NCBI GenBank assembly: GCA_033182465.1
Contig: CP137321.1
Coordinates: 496,001-560,000 of the forward strand
Reading direction: 5' to 3'
Length of the DNA: 64,000 bases
From: Sanghuangporus weigelae
Taxonomy: Eukaryota > Basidiomycota > Agaricomycetes > Hymenochaetales > Hymenochaetaceae
A model generated the notes under the pieces. The model searched no databases, had not been told where the DNA came from, and saw only the letters and a list, made by a program, of their open reading frames with translations. Every line of letters starts with the position of its first letter. Positions within the stretch are counted from its first letter, which is position 1. Of this stretch, positions 63,202 through 64,000 are shown piece after piece. The translations under genes were made by a program, and so were the position numbers.

Positions 63202-63581
63202 CGTTGGTGGTGGTTGAAAGGAGAGAGAGGAGCGCAACTTGCCTACTTGAGGGTTCCCATCCTGCCGCCTGCGGAGACGCGTCACAGCATCATTACGTAA
63301 AATTTAATATCCAAAATGGGGCGATTGGGGCTCTTGCTGCAATGGGAAAGACGATTCTCTGTCAAGAAGATCCTCGGACTACAAATTCCATCTAAAAAGA
63401 AAATAATAATAGTAAAGACTTATCTATCAGCTCAAGTTAAAAACAGTATATTACATGAATAATCATACTGGTCTCCTTTGCGCCCGTTCATTAAAATACA
63501 TACATGCTATCGAGCCTGAATGTAGGAGGACAAAGAAAACAAACGCATCGAAGACATATCATAGAGTAACGACACGATCAC
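63202..63581. other. 380-bp intergenic region upstream of PEP4
   Basis: PEP4 promoter and 3' end of the next minus-strand gene. Nothing recognised apart from AT-rich stretches. Confidence 0.45.
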
Positions 63582-64000
63582 TCAAGGTTGTCCGTTGGGA
63601 GTTCCCACCGTAACCGACCCGTACCCGAAAAATCGCGAATCCGTCAGAATAGTGCGGCAAGCAGCCAGGTCCTCCGAAATATGCGATAAAACACTCTCGT
63701 TTCCGAGACCTGCAGCCGTGCGCATGTCATAGCTAATGTCAAAGTCCGTATTGAAGAACGACTCCAGCGGAAGATTCGATAATGAATCAAAGCTGAGTGA
63801 GGGATCTAATTGCATTTGCGTCTGCTCGCTGCTTCCTTGACCAGACATGAAGGATTCTAAATCAGCACTGGATGATGCGTGAAGGGTACTGTTGCCCTCA
63901 TTTTCACTCGTACAGTGTGAGCTCGGGACCGGGCGTTGAGGAACACCAGAGTTTTGACCCCCAGCTTGGCCGCTGGCCAAGTGCGTTAAGGATGGTGCTT
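63582..64000 (-). CDS. C-terminal part of an unknown Ser/Gln/Asp-rich protein (runs off the window)
   Basis: The frame is open from the right edge of the window to the stop at 63582, so the protein's N-terminus lies outside. The 139 residues seen are disordered: a Ser/Gln/His tract, then acidic/aromatic LDPSLSFDSLSNLPLESFF and DFDISYDMRTAAG, ending VTVGTPNGQP. Clusters of Asp/Phe/Leu are seen in transcriptional activation domains, so it may be the tail of a transcription factor, but no DNA-binding domain is in view. An intron upstream cannot be excluded. Confidence 0.5.
   Translation of the reverse strand, partial: APSLTHLASGQAGGQNSGVPQRPVPSSHCTSENEGNSTLHASSSADLESFMSGQGSSEQTQMQLDPSLSFDSLSNLPLESFFNTDFDISYDMRTAAGLGNESVLSHISEDLAACRTILTDSRFFGYGSVTVGTPNGQP

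Overview
The window is nuclear DNA of a filamentous basidiomycete fungus, most likely an Agaricomycete. The protein-coding genes are eukaryotic and cut by many short GT-AG introns, mostly 50-75 nt. Protein features are typical of mushroom-forming fungi: a diverged F-box/LRR protein, a secreted A1 protease, a multi-intron P450, and Ser/Pro/His-rich tails on regulators. No rRNA, tRNA, CRISPR array or autonomous transposon was recognised. The assignment rests on gene content and intron style, not on a marker sequence.

Layout. 1-16 kb is gene-poor. It holds the complex I subunit NDUFA13 (with a 1.1-kb intron), an INO80F-like chromatin protein, prefoldin subunit 2 divergent from the complex I subunit NDUFS8, and a damaged F-box/LRR gene. 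From 16 to 29 kb the genes are denser: ArfGAP1/GCS1 divergent from the mismatch-repair and meiotic endonuclease MLH3, then the small SBDS-domain protein RTC3 (which needs a 4-nt exon) and a large formin. From 29 to 43 kb come a nucleoside hydrolase, an unknown His/Arg-rich protein, a DUF3245-like protein divergent from GEMIN2, an N-acetyltransferase with a decayed inverted copy beside it, and RTC1/WDR24 of the SEA/GATOR2 complex. From 44 to 51 kb are a secreted aspartic protease, UDP-glucuronate decarboxylase (with a 9-nt exon) and bystin/ENP1. 51-55 kb is gene-poor and carries a hAT-like MITE. 55-64 kb holds an unknown Ser/Pro/Val-rich protein, exosome subunit RRP46, a P450, the vacuolar protease PEP4 and the 3' end of a gene that leaves the window.

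Most genes are housekeeping: respiration, protein folding, vesicle traffic, ribosome and snRNP assembly, RNA decay, TORC1 control and cell polarity. I see no biosynthetic, defence or mating cluster. Five divergent gene pairs share promoters of 140-440 bp. The more unusual features are gene-structural: two micro-exons, a probable GC-AG intron, an inverted gene/pseudogene pair, a disrupted F-box gene and an intact-looking MITE. Exon joins were made by eye from reading frame, splice sites and family conservation. They have not been tested against transcripts.
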